From Chloroflexota bacterium (GTDB taxonomy: Bacteria > Chloroflexota > Anaerolineae > Anaerolineales > Villigracilaceae), in the NCBI GenBank assembly GCA_021796155.1, contig JAJYOO010000122.1:1-6914 (forward strand): a DNA stretch of 6,914 nt, written 5' to 3'. The notes beneath the pieces are model-generated. The model was not told where the DNA came from. It made no database searches and saw nothing but the letters and a program-made list of their open reading frames with translations. The stretch's first letter is position 1. The number at the start of each line of letters is the position of its first letter. Positions 1 to 6,314 of the stretch are shown here, in pieces. Both the position numbers and the translations under genes were made by a program.

Positions 1-335
1 GAGGCGAGTTCTTTTAGCGCGATTATCTTCCGCTCGTACATTTGATGAAACGCTCGACGCTCATTCTGACGGACTCGGGCGGCATCCAAGAAGAAGCACC
101 GACGTTTGGCGTGCCCGTGCTGGTTCTGCGCGAAGTGACCGAGCGCCCGGAGGGAGTCGAAGCCGGGACGCTGAAACTCGTCGGAACAAACACCCGCCGC
201 ATCGTCCAGGAAGCGACGCGGCTTCTGGATGATCCATCCGCATACGCGGCAATGGCCAAATCCGCCAATCCATTTGGAGATGGTCACGCCGCGGAGAAAA
301 TCATCCAAGCCCTGCTGGATTATAAAATTCCGTAG
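1..335 (+). CDS. wecB: UDP-N-acetylglucosamine 2-epimerase (non-hydrolysing), C-terminal part, possible frameshift at left edge
   Basis: This is the C-terminal third of a WecB/MnaA epimerase, which interconverts UDP-GlcNAc and UDP-ManNAc in the cytoplasm for surface polysaccharide synthesis. From about position 21 the frame reads DYLPLVHLMKRS, then LTDSGGIQEEAP (the UDP-binding loop of the family), GVPVLVLREVTERPE and VEAGTLKLVGT, and it ends NPFGDGHAAEKI before TAG at 333-335. These are the expected family motifs in the expected order up to the normal C-terminus. In the same frame a TAG lies at 15-17. The +2 frame just before it reads RVLLA, which resembles the family sequence preceding DYLP. 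A small indel near 14-22, real or from sequencing, is therefore likely. An alternative is that the ATG at 45 starts a short fragment, but that would cut through the active domain. Family assignment is secure; intactness is not, because only about 20 nt upstream are visible. Confidence 0.85.
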
Positions 336-394
336 CCAACGAAATTGATTGCAGCCTTTAGGACTTTGTAATGCCGCCCAAAATGGAACGTGGG

Positions 395-400
395 TATAAT
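395..400 (+). promoter_or_regulatory. -10 box TATAAT of the secreted-protein gene
   Basis: A perfect TATAAT ends 7 nt before the ATG at 408. No good -35 is visible at 16-18 nt upstream (TTGTAA at 366-371 is too far). Transcription starting about 7 nt after the box would begin at or next to the ATG, so the mRNA would be leaderless. This also argues against the GTG start at 390, which would put the promoter inside the coding region. Confidence 0.6.
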
Positions 401-407
401 AAAATCA

Positions 408-1361
408 ATGGCTAAGTTTCGTGGGTCTTTGAGTCTGATATTTGCATTTTGTCTGCTTGCAGCTGGCTGGTCTTCCGCACAAGCACAAACGTCCAGCTAC
501 CAATATTTCTCCGAGACAGGCCACAGCGTTCAGGGAGACTTTCTTAAGTTCTATAACGCCGCATCCGACCCGGCCACGTTATACGGTTACCCGATCACAG
601 AACAATTCAAAGATAAGGACGGGCTGCTGGTCCAATATTTCCAGCGCGCGCGCTTTGAATATCATCCGAATCTGCCTGACGGCCAGCGCGTTGTGCTTAC
701 CGATCTTGGACGTAAGATGTACACGCCGGGAATCCAGCTTAATATGTTCAGCCCGTTTGCCTGCCGGCTTTACTCGCAGACAAATTATGCAGTCTGTTTT
801 ACCTTTCTCGATTTCTTCGACAAATATGGCGGCGTCGCGCAGTTCGGCTATCCGATTTCGCCATTCGAATATGACAACGGCGTGATCGTCCAATATTTTG
901 AAAAAGCCCGTCTCGAATGGCAGCCATCACAGCCCGAAGGACAGCGCGTGGTTGTGACGGATCTTGGCCGCCTGTATTTCGACAAACTTAAGGATGACCC
1001 AAGTTTGCTGCAAGCCGTTCAACCGTCGAGCAATGCGCCAGTGGCCGCACCAGTCATTTCACTGCAAGTGCGAGCGTTCGTCTGGAAGGCTGTAACATTG
1101 AGCAATGACCAGCAGGTGGTTTACATCATCGCTCAGGATCAGCGCAATACGGCGGTCAGCAATGCAATTTGCACAGTCAACGTGCGCTGGCCGGATGGAA
1201 GTGTTGCGTCCACCAACGTTATGACAAATGCGAATGGCATCGCCATCGCGGCGTTCAATGTGGTCAACCAGCCATACGGAAATCTGGTTTATATTGACAT
1301 CAACTGTTCTTACAACGGATTAGTGGGAGCGACAACAACATCATTCCGCATTTGGTATTAA
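408..1361 (+). CDS. Secreted protein with two YF...VQYFxxARxE repeats and a C-terminal Ig-like domain
   Basis: I do not recognise a named function. The 317-residue product starts with a signal peptide: basic MAKFRG, hydrophobic residues 9-20, likely cleavage near SAQAQ at 23-27. Two repeats follow, at about residues 33-105 and 119-195. Each has an aromatic opening (YFSETGH / YSQTNYAV), a FLxFF/FLKFY segment, GYPI, VQYFxxARxEW/Y, then GQRVVxTDLGR. After a Pro/Ala/Ser linker (about 203-217), residues 218-317 alternate hydrophobic strands and include a PDG turn and TNANGIA, suggesting a beta-sandwich of Ig or transthyretin type. Cysteines 119/130 and 255/300 could form disulfides after export. 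The repeats loosely resemble LGFP-type wall-associated modules, and an extracellular binding role is only a guess. ATG 408 is preferred over GTG 390 because TATAAT occupies 395-400. The gene is convergent with the next one. Confidence 0.8.
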   Translation: MAKFRGSLSLIFAFCLLAAGWSSAQAQTSSYQYFSETGHSVQGDFLKFYNAASDPATLYGYPITEQFKDKDGLLVQYFQRARFEYHPNLPDGQRVVLTDLGRKMYTPGIQLNMFSPFACRLYSQTNYAVCFTFLDFFDKYGGVAQFGYPISPFEYDNGVIVQYFEKARLEWQPSQPEGQRVVVTDLGRLYFDKLKDDPSLLQAVQPSSNAPVAAPVISLQVRAFVWKAVTLSNDQQVVYIIAQDQRNTAVSNAICTVNVRWPDGSVASTNVMTNANGIAIAAFNVVNQPYGNLVYIDINCSYNGLVGATTTSFRIWY

Positions 1362-1397
1362 TTTTAAATAATGCTCCGAGCGGCGGTTTGAGCGAAT

Positions 1398-2075
1398 TCA
1401 AATAGATTCTTTCAGATTAAAAACCGGTCCATCAACACAAGCAAATTTATAGCCATTCCGAACTTCGACAGCGCAGACCCCGCAATCGGCGAGTCCACCG
1501 CAAGACATCGGCGTGCGGATGAGAATCTGCGCTTCATTCCGAGCCGGCAGCGGATTCCGTTCCCCAAACATTTTCCTTAACCTTGGCAGCGACTCGCGCA
1601 CCGCGTCCATTGCAATGTAATCTGCCCAATTGCAAGCATCCATCAACGCACTCATTGGCTGGACTTCGATTTCAAGTGGCAAATCGTCCGGCGGATTCTC
1701 ACAAATCAATGTAACCGACGCGCCTTGTTTGATAATCGAATCGAGCAAAGCCAACAGCCGCCGCGGTGAATCATCGAATGCGATCAACGCCGCGCGGCGA
1801 GAAGTAATTGGCAATTCAAAACCGCGTCCAAGTGGGCCGCGCAAATTCAAACGCGTGCCGGGAGTCCACGATTCGGGAATCGGCGGCGTGCAGAGAAAGC
1901 CATCAGCAAAAATTCTGGCCGCGAAAATGGAAGCCGCTAGCGGCGCGTCCGATCCGTCAGCATGAGCGAGCAGATAACGTCCCGGCACAGGAATCAACGC
2001 AGGCGCGCAAAGAATCCGCGCCGCGGGTTTTCCATCCAACAAAATAAGTTCTTTGATAATTCCTTGTGCCCGCAT
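1398..2075 (-). CDS. PyrK-like flavin/iron-sulfur electron-transfer protein
   Basis: The 225-residue product resembles the electron-transfer subunit of class 1B dihydroorotate dehydrogenase (PyrK), a ferredoxin-reductase-like protein that passes electrons between NAD(P)H, FAD and a 2Fe-2S cluster. Visible are PGRYLL (31-36) in the place of the flavin-binding segment, GPLGRGFELP (80-89) matching the PyrK GPLGxGF motif, and a C-terminal cluster site with C192, C198, C201 and C213 followed by DGPVF (215-219), typical of PyrK ends. Two things are unusual. The first cysteine spacing is Cx5C rather than the usual Cx4C. After GPLGRGF the normal NAD-binding GGGxGxAP stretch is replaced by a segment reading ALIAFDDSPRRLL. 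It is also somewhat shorter than PyrK proteins of about 250 residues, and no pyrD lies next to it. It may therefore be a divergent redox partner rather than true PyrK. Start ATG 2073-2075 follows a plausible minus-strand promoter. Confidence 0.75.
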   Translation of the reverse strand: MRAQGIIKELILLDGKPAARILCAPALIPVPGRYLLAHADGSDAPLAASIFAARIFADGFLCTPPIPESWTPGTRLNLRGPLGRGFELPITSRRAALIAFDDSPRRLLALLDSIIKQGASVTLICENPPDDLPLEIEVQPMSALMDACNWADYIAMDAVRESLPRLRKMFGERNPLPARNEAQILIRTPMSCGGLADCGVCAVEVRNGYKFACVDGPVFNLKESI

Positions 2076-2081
2076 ATCGTC

Positions 2082-2110
2082 ATCGTAACATGGCTTTTGA
2101 CGCGGGGCAA
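2082..2110 (-). promoter_or_regulatory. Minus-strand promoter for the PyrK-like gene
   Basis: On the minus strand TTGCCC (plus 2105-2110, 4/6 to the -35 consensus) is followed after exactly 17 nt by TACGAT (plus 2082-2087, 4/6 to the -10 consensus). The box ends 6 nt before the ATG at 2075, so the transcript would again have almost no leader. The boxes are weak matches; the support is their spacing and position. Confidence 0.4.
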
Positions 2111-2115
2111 GCGGT

Positions 2116-2121
2116 TATAAT
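2116..2121 (+). promoter_or_regulatory. -10 box TATAAT of selD
   Basis: A perfect TATAAT ends 7 nt before the selD ATG at 2129, the same spacing as at 395-400. TTGACG at 2097-2102 resembles a -35 but is only 13 nt away, too close for a standard promoter. No Shine-Dalgarno sequence lies between the box and the ATG, so a leaderless mRNA is inferred. The box supports 2129, not GTG 2240, as the start of selD. Confidence 0.6.
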
Positions 2122-2128
2122 ATTTTGC

Positions 2129-3190
2129 ATGAATCAAGTAAAACCAAGTGGACGGCAAATTCGATTGACGAGTTTATCGGCCTGCGCGGGTTGAGCGTCA
2201 AAGCTCAACGCGGAAACGCTGACGCAGGTTCTGCGCCCCGTGCAGGATATTTTTAAACCGTCCGATTATCCTGATCTGCTGGTCGGACTAGAAGGCCCAG
2301 ACGACGCGGCGGTCTGGCGGCTGGATAATTCGCGCGCCATTGTCGTGACAACGGATTTCTTCACGCCGGTTGTTGACGATGCGTATGATTATGGCGCGAT
2401 CGCGGCAGCGAACAGCTTATCCGACATTTACGCGATGGGCGGGACTCCGTTCATGGCTTTAAACATTGCGGCTCTGCCTCCAGACCTGCCAACGGCTCTA
2501 TCATCTGACATTTTGCGCGGCGGAGCGGAAAAAGCACGCGAGGCTGGAGTCGTCATTGCGGGTGGGCACACCGTTCAAGACAAAGAACCAAAATATGGAT
2601 TGGTTGCCATCGGCTTTGTTGATCCGCAAAAAATGTTGAGCAAAGGCGGACTCAAAGTCGGCGACGCGTTAGTTCTGACAAAACCGCTTGGATTCGGAGT
2701 CACAACGACGGCGTTGAAGCGCGAACAGGCTGATGAAACTGATGTAAAAGAAGTTGTATCGTGGATGACGCGATTAAATAAAGTCGCTGGTCAACTCGCA
2801 GTTGAATTCAATTTGCGCGGCGGCACGGACATTACCGGCTTCAGCTTGCTCGGTCACGGCTTGGAAATGGCTCAAGCCGCGGGCGTCACATTAGAAATTG
2901 AATACAACAAAATTCCATTTGTGAGTTGCGCGCGCAAATATGCTGATAAGGGAGCATTTGCTGGCGGTTTGTTCGATAATCGTTCCTTCTTCGGTTCGCG
3001 CGTTCAGTTCGTCAAAAAACTGGATGAGCCTGCCGAGATGCTCTTATTCGATCCGCAAACCAGCGGCGGATTATTGCTCGGCGTGCCGCAGGAGAAACTT
3101 GAAGCATTATTAAAACGCGCGGGGGAACTTAATCAACCAATCTGGGTCATTGGCGAAGTCAAAGCTGGTAAAGGGATTCAGGTAAAATAG
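2129..3190 (+). CDS. selD: Selenide, water dikinase (selenophosphate synthetase), selenocysteine-containing; TGA 2192-2194 recoded
   Basis: SelD makes monoselenophosphate from selenide and ATP in the cytoplasm, the selenium donor for Sec-tRNA and selenouridine. Reading from ATG 2129 with TGA as Sec gives 353 residues, close to the usual SelD length. Residues 12-25 read RLTSLSACAGUASK: the conserved N-terminal RLT motif, then Sec22 where E. coli has catalytic Cys17, and Lys25 matching catalytic Lys20. C19 and U22 form a CxxU pair. Downstream are GPDDAAVW (D58/D59), TTDFF (D76), NSLSDIYAMGG (D99), AGGHT (144-148), TKPLGFGV (184-191), TDITGFSLLGH (D234) and DPQTSGGLLL, the ATP/Mg2+-binding AIRS-family motifs. 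A stop-aware reading would begin at GTG 2240, lose 37 residues including the active-site residue, and have no good ribosome binding site. Cys/Sec variation at this SelD position is known from other bacteria such as Haemophilus influenzae. The gene is divergent from the PyrK-like gene and 13 nt upstream of the CNNM-type gene. Confidence 0.92.
2185..2212 (+). other. Hairpin that buries the selD TGA codon
   Basis: GTTGAGC (2190-2196) and GCTCAAC (2203-2209) are perfectly complementary around a 6-nt loop. CGC (2185-2187) and GCG (2210-2212) extend the stem past a two-G bulge. The TGA at 2192-2194 lies inside the stem. This structure overlaps and excludes the SECIS-like fold at 2195-2225. It may be a regulatory alternative or a chance feature. 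Confidence 0.4.
2192..2225 (+). promoter_or_regulatory. Candidate bacterial SECIS element in selD
   Basis: Directly after TGA, GCGTCA (2195-2200) pairs perfectly with TGACGC (2220-2225). Inside it GCG (2210-2212) pairs with CGC (2217-2219) around a GAAA loop (2213-2216), leaving a 9-nt bulge on the 5' side. The loop begins with G and lies 18 nt after the TGA, within the range known for bacterial SECIS elements bound by SelB. The upper stem is short (3 bp), so the exact fold is uncertain. The position directly after a recoded codon is the main support. Confidence 0.6.
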
Positions 3191-3203
3191 TCAGCAAAGT
3201 CTC

Positions 3204-4523
3204 ATGTCAAATTTTGGAATTGAGATTCTTGTTCTTCTATTTTTGATCCTGCTCAACAGCTTATTCGTAATTTCGGAGATGGCGGTTGTCTCGGCGCGCA
3301 AAGCGCGGCTCCAACAACAAGCCAATGAGGGAAATAAACGCGCCGCCACGGCACTCGGTCTGGCACAAAATCCGAATACATTCCTTTCCACGATTCAAAT
3401 TGGTATCACGCTAATCAGCATTTTGCTCGGCGCAATTAGTGGACCAACATTTTCCGCGCCGCTGGCAAGCCTGCTTAAACGGTGGCCGCTTCTAGGTCCG
3501 TATGCGGATTCGCTGGCGCTCGTCATCGTCGTGGTCATCGTCACCGGATTGTCTTTGGTGTTGGGCGAACTCGTCCCGAAACGCATCGCATTGCACGAGC
3601 CGGAAAGAATCGCCGCATCCATTTCCGGCACAATGATCTTTATTTCAAAAATATTTTCGCCGTTGGTCTGGCTGCTGGGCCGTACCACCGATTTTGTTCT
3701 TCAACTCATTGGTGTCACGCCAAGCAAGGAACCGCCCGTCACCGAAGAAGAAATCCAATTACTGATTGACCAAGGCACTGAAGCAGGCGTGTTCGAAGAA
3801 GCCGAGCAGGATATGGTCGAGGGCGTGTTCAGCCTGAGCGACTCGCGCGTTTATTCGCTGATGACACCGCGCACCGACATTGTCTGGCTCGACATCGCGG
3901 ATTCGTCCGATGAGATCCGCCGCAAGATCGCGGAAAGTTCTTTCTCGCGTTTCCCGGTATGCAAAGACAGTCTCGACACCGTACTTGGAATCGTAAAAGC
4001 CCGCGACCTGCTTGCACCGCCAAACCTTTCCAGCGATCAATTTAAACTCAAAGACAAATTGCGTCCGGCAATTTATATTCCCGAAACCATGCTAGCTTCG
4101 CGCGCGTTGGAAGTTTTCAAAGAAAAGAATGCCGAGCTTATGTTCGTCATTGATGAATTTGGAAGCCTGCAAGGTTTGCTGACGCTCAACGACATCATCG
4201 AAGAAATCGTCGGCGATATCGAGGTTGAACCGCAAGCCACACAACGTCAGGACGGCTCGTGGCTGTTGGATGGCATGTTGGAAGTGGATAACTTCAAAGA
4301 AATTTTCAAAGTGGATATTTTGCCACACGAGGACGAATACGAAACGTTAAGCGGATTCGTGATGATCTCGCTCGGACGCGTGCCGCAAGCGGCTGACCAT
4401 TTCGAATGGAACGGCCTGCGCTTCGAAGTCATGGACATGGACGGTCACCGCGTGGACAAGGTGCTGGTCACAACCTTGCCGCCTCGGACTCCGACCCAAC
4501 CGGTTCCTGCTTCGAAGGAATAA
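3204..4523 (+). CDS. CNNM/CBS/CorC_HlyC-domain membrane protein (UPF0053, hemolysin C-like)
   Basis: The 439-residue protein has the standard three-part build of the CorC/HlyC/TlyC family, whose members are implicated in Mg2+ (or Co2+) efflux; the hemolysin name is historical. Residues 1-170 are the CNNM transmembrane domain: hydrophobic segments at about 6-25, 60-80, 103-120 and 140-160, with SEMAVVSARKARL (24-36) and the signature GELVPKR (121-127). A pair of CBS domains follows: the first from about 216 (SLMTPRTDIVWL) to 275, the second from about 288 to 340 with DEFGSLQGLLTLNDIIEEIVGDIE. Residues 345-425 form the CorC_HlyC domain (DGSWLLDGMLEVD, YETLSGFV, FEWNGLRFEVMDMD). The length is normal and nothing is broken. 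The start lies 13 nt after the selD stop without a clear Shine-Dalgarno sequence, suggesting cotranscription and coupling to selD. A weak TAAAAT at 3183-3188 could give independent transcription. I see no functional link to selenium. Confidence 0.9.
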   Translation: MSNFGIEILVLLFLILLNSLFVISEMAVVSARKARLQQQANEGNKRAATALGLAQNPNTFLSTIQIGITLISILLGAISGPTFSAPLASLLKRWPLLGPYADSLALVIVVVIVTGLSLVLGELVPKRIALHEPERIAASISGTMIFISKIFSPLVWLLGRTTDFVLQLIGVTPSKEPPVTEEEIQLLIDQGTEAGVFEEAEQDMVEGVFSLSDSRVYSLMTPRTDIVWLDIADSSDEIRRKIAESSFSRFPVCKDSLDTVLGIVKARDLLAPPNLSSDQFKLKDKLRPAIYIPETMLASRALEVFKEKNAELMFVIDEFGSLQGLLTLNDIIEEIVGDIEVEPQATQRQDGSWLLDGMLEVDNFKEIFKVDILPHEDEYETLSGFVMISLGRVPQAADHFEWNGLRFEVMDMDGHRVDKVLVTTLPPRTPTQPVPASKE

Positions 4524-4543
4524 GCCATGCCCAAAGCTTTGAC

Positions 4544-4583
4544 GCGAAGACGCGGAGATTTAAAATCAACTTTGCGTCTTCGC
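4544..4583 (+). repeat. Inverted repeat in the spacer before the ggt-family gene
   Basis: GCGAAGACGC (4544-4553) and GCGTCTTCGC (4574-4583) are perfect 10-nt inverted arms. Pairing extends three more positions inward (4554-4556 with 4571-4573, two of them G-U), leaving a 14-nt A/T-rich loop. A smaller hairpin, CACTG (4583-4587)/CAGTG (4595-4599), follows. There is no U-run after the stem, so it is not a standard intrinsic terminator. It contains CGCGGAG (4551-4557), also present in the palindrome at 6623-6696. Confidence 0.6.
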
Positions 4584-4630
4584 ACTGCGTTCTTCAGTGT
4601 TGCGTTAGTTGTATAAGGAAATAGACTCAA

Positions 4631-6265
4631 ATGGATGAATTGCAAGAGCCAACTTTCTCCTCACGCCGCTCACCGGTTTACGGACGCGGTGGAATGGTTG
4701 CCGCATCACAGCCAATGGCCGTCGCGGCAGGAATTGAAATTTTGTCAAAAGGCGGCAACGCGGCAGACGCGGCAGTGGCTGTCGCCGCGGCGCTCAATGT
4801 GACGGAACCCATGTCCACCGGAATCGGCGGCGACATGTTCGCATTGTTCTTCGATGCGGAGACAAAACAAGTCAGCGCGTTGAATGGCTCAGGACGCGCG
4901 CCCGCAGCATTGACTCTGGAACGATTGAAAAAAGAAGGCATGGACGAATTGCCGCCACTTCATCCATATACGATCACCGTGCCCGGCGCGTGCGCGGGCT
5001 GGTTTGACTTGATCGAAAAGCACGGAACAAAACTCATGTCTGAGATTTTGGCTCCTGCGATTCGACTTGCCGAAGAAGGATTTGCTGTTGCGGAATTGAC
5101 TTCACATTTTTGGCGGCGCGGCGCGGAACGTCAATTCAAGTACGCACCAAGTAGCATCGAGCTGACGATTGATGGACGCGCACCGAAGGCTGGCGAAATA
5201 TTCAAGAATCCCGGTTTGGTGCGTACGTTCAAAAAAATTGCAAATGGTGGGAAGCAGGCATATTATCAAGGTGAAATCGCGGAAGCGATTGCAAAAGTAA
5301 TTCAAGGATCGGGCGGATGCATGACCACAGATGATCTCGCCGCGCATACATCCACGTGGGAAAAACCGATCAGCGTCACGTACCGCGGTTATCGCGTTTA
5401 TGAATGTCCGCCAAATGGACAAGGCATCACAGCATTGATTGCATTGAATTTGCTTGAAGGTTTTGACTTAACCTCGCTTGATCCGATCTCGGCAGAACGA
5501 TTGCATCTCGAAATCGAAGCGATACGATTGGCTTTCGCGGACTCGCGCTGGTATGTGACCGATCCGAAATTCTCAAACATTCCAATCAATGAACTGCTTT
5601 CAAAAGAATATGCAAATGAGCGGCGCAAATTAATTGATCCGCGCCGCACAACAATTGACCAGAAACGCGGCACGCCGGTGACTTCATCAGACACAGTTTA
5701 TTTCTGTGTGGCAGATAAATTTGGCAACGCGTGTTCGTTCATCAACAGCAATTACATGGGATTCGGGACCGGCATCGTTCCAAAAGGCTGGGGCTTTACC
5801 CTTCAAAACCGCGGCCACAACTTTAACCTTGATCCAAACCATCCGAACGCGTTGGCTCCACGCAAACGGCCCTATCACACAATCATTCCCGCGATAGCCA
5901 CCCGGGAATCCGATGGTTCACTATTTGCATCCTTCGGCGTCATGGGCGGATTCATGCAGCCGCAAGGACATGTCCAAGTTTTCGCGGCGATGGCCGATAA
6001 CAGATTCGATCCGCAAGCGGCGCTCGATTTGCCGCGTTTTTGCATCGAAGATGGAAACGCAGGCGGTGCGGTCGCGTTGGAGGAAGGAATCTCAGACGCG
6101 GTCATAGCCGATTTAACGGAACGCGGCCACAAGGTCCAGAAAGTTGCGGGATGGGAACGCGCGTTGTTTGGTCGTGGTCAAATCATCCTGCGCGATCCGG
6201 AAACCGGCGTCCTGTGCGGCGGAAGCGATCCACGTGCAGATGGCTACGCTGCAAGCCTGATCTAA
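4631..6265 (+). CDS. Gamma-glutamyltransferase-family Ntn hydrolase, cytoplasmic type
   Basis: The 544-residue protein belongs to the gamma-glutamyltranspeptidase superfamily, whose precursors cut themselves before a threonine that becomes the catalytic nucleophile and then hydrolyse or transfer gamma-glutamyl or related amide groups. The N-terminal subunit has MVAASQPMA (22-30), GGNAADAAVA (41-50), STGIGGDMF (62-70) and NGSGRAPA (85-92), whose Arg89 matches the substrate-carboxylate Arg of GGT. The cleavage site is SSD|TVYFCV with Thr355 as nucleophile, followed by ADKFGNACSFINS, GFGTG (377-381), GVMGG with MQPQGHVQV (436-450) in the oxyanion region, and GGSDPRADG near the end. The FGTG/GVMGG features place it with YwrD- or HpxW-like members rather than classical periplasmic Ggt, and there is no signal peptide. 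Its substrate cannot be read from sequence. A purine-rich AAGGAA (4615-4620) lies 10 nt before ATG 4631. The DUF1330 gene follows after 49 nt and may be cotranscribed. Confidence 0.9.
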   Translation: MDELQEPTFSSRRSPVYGRGGMVAASQPMAVAAGIEILSKGGNAADAAVAVAAALNVTEPMSTGIGGDMFALFFDAETKQVSALNGSGRAPAALTLERLKKEGMDELPPLHPYTITVPGACAGWFDLIEKHGTKLMSEILAPAIRLAEEGFAVAELTSHFWRRGAERQFKYAPSSIELTIDGRAPKAGEIFKNPGLVRTFKKIANGGKQAYYQGEIAEAIAKVIQGSGGCMTTDDLAAHTSTWEKPISVTYRGYRVYECPPNGQGITALIALNLLEGFDLTSLDPISAERLHLEIEAIRLAFADSRWYVTDPKFSNIPINELLSKEYANERRKLIDPRRTTIDQKRGTPVTSSDTVYFCVADKFGNACSFINSNYMGFGTGIVPKGWGFTLQNRGHNFNLDPNHPNALAPRKRPYHTIIPAIATRESDGSLFASFGVMGGFMQPQGHVQVFAAMADNRFDPQAALDLPRFCIEDGNAGGAVALEEGISDAVIADLTERGHKVQKVAGWERALFGRGQIILRDPETGVLCGGSDPRADGYAASLI

Positions 6266-6303
6266 TACTTTGGATACCAAGAGCAAAACAATTCTGTTAA
6301 GGC

Positions 6304-6310
6304 AAGGAGA
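6304..6310 (+). promoter_or_regulatory. Shine-Dalgarno AAGGAGA that fixes the DUF1330 start
   Basis: A near-perfect Shine-Dalgarno sequence whose GGAG ends 5 nt before ATG 6315. It selects this start over the in-frame TTG at 6270, which would add 15 non-conserved residues. Confidence 0.75.
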
Positions 6311-6314
6311 AAAT

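Noticed and set aside
390..407. GTG 390 as the start of the secreted protein
   Set aside because: The segment contains a perfect TATAAT and adds six residues before a normal signal peptide that begins at ATG 408.
1362..1397. Bidirectional terminator between the convergent genes
   Set aside because: Only a 4-bp stem (GCTC 1374-1377 / GAGC 1390-1393) with a 12-nt loop and no proper T-run is visible, too weak to call.
2097..2102. TTGACG as the -35 box of selD
   Set aside because: It matches the consensus at 5 of 6 positions, but the spacer to TATAAT is only 13 nt, outside the normal 15-19 nt range.
2240..3190. GTG 2240 as the start of selD
   Set aside because: It would give 316 residues lacking the catalytic residue and Lys25. 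It has no promoter or good ribosome binding site, and SelD homology continues upstream through TGA to ATG 2129.
3482..3769. Overlapping reading frames inside the CNNM-type, ggt-family and other genes
   Set aside because: They lie within strongly supported genes in other frames and show no recognisable domain, so they are shadows of codon bias.
4532..4541. CAAAGCTTTG perfect palindrome as an operator
   Set aside because: A 10-nt palindrome of this kind is expected by chance, and no promoter or regulator gene ties to it.
6270..6314. TTG 6270 as the start of the DUF1330 protein
   Set aside because: AAGGAGA at 6304-6310 points to ATG 6315, and DUF1330 homology begins there.
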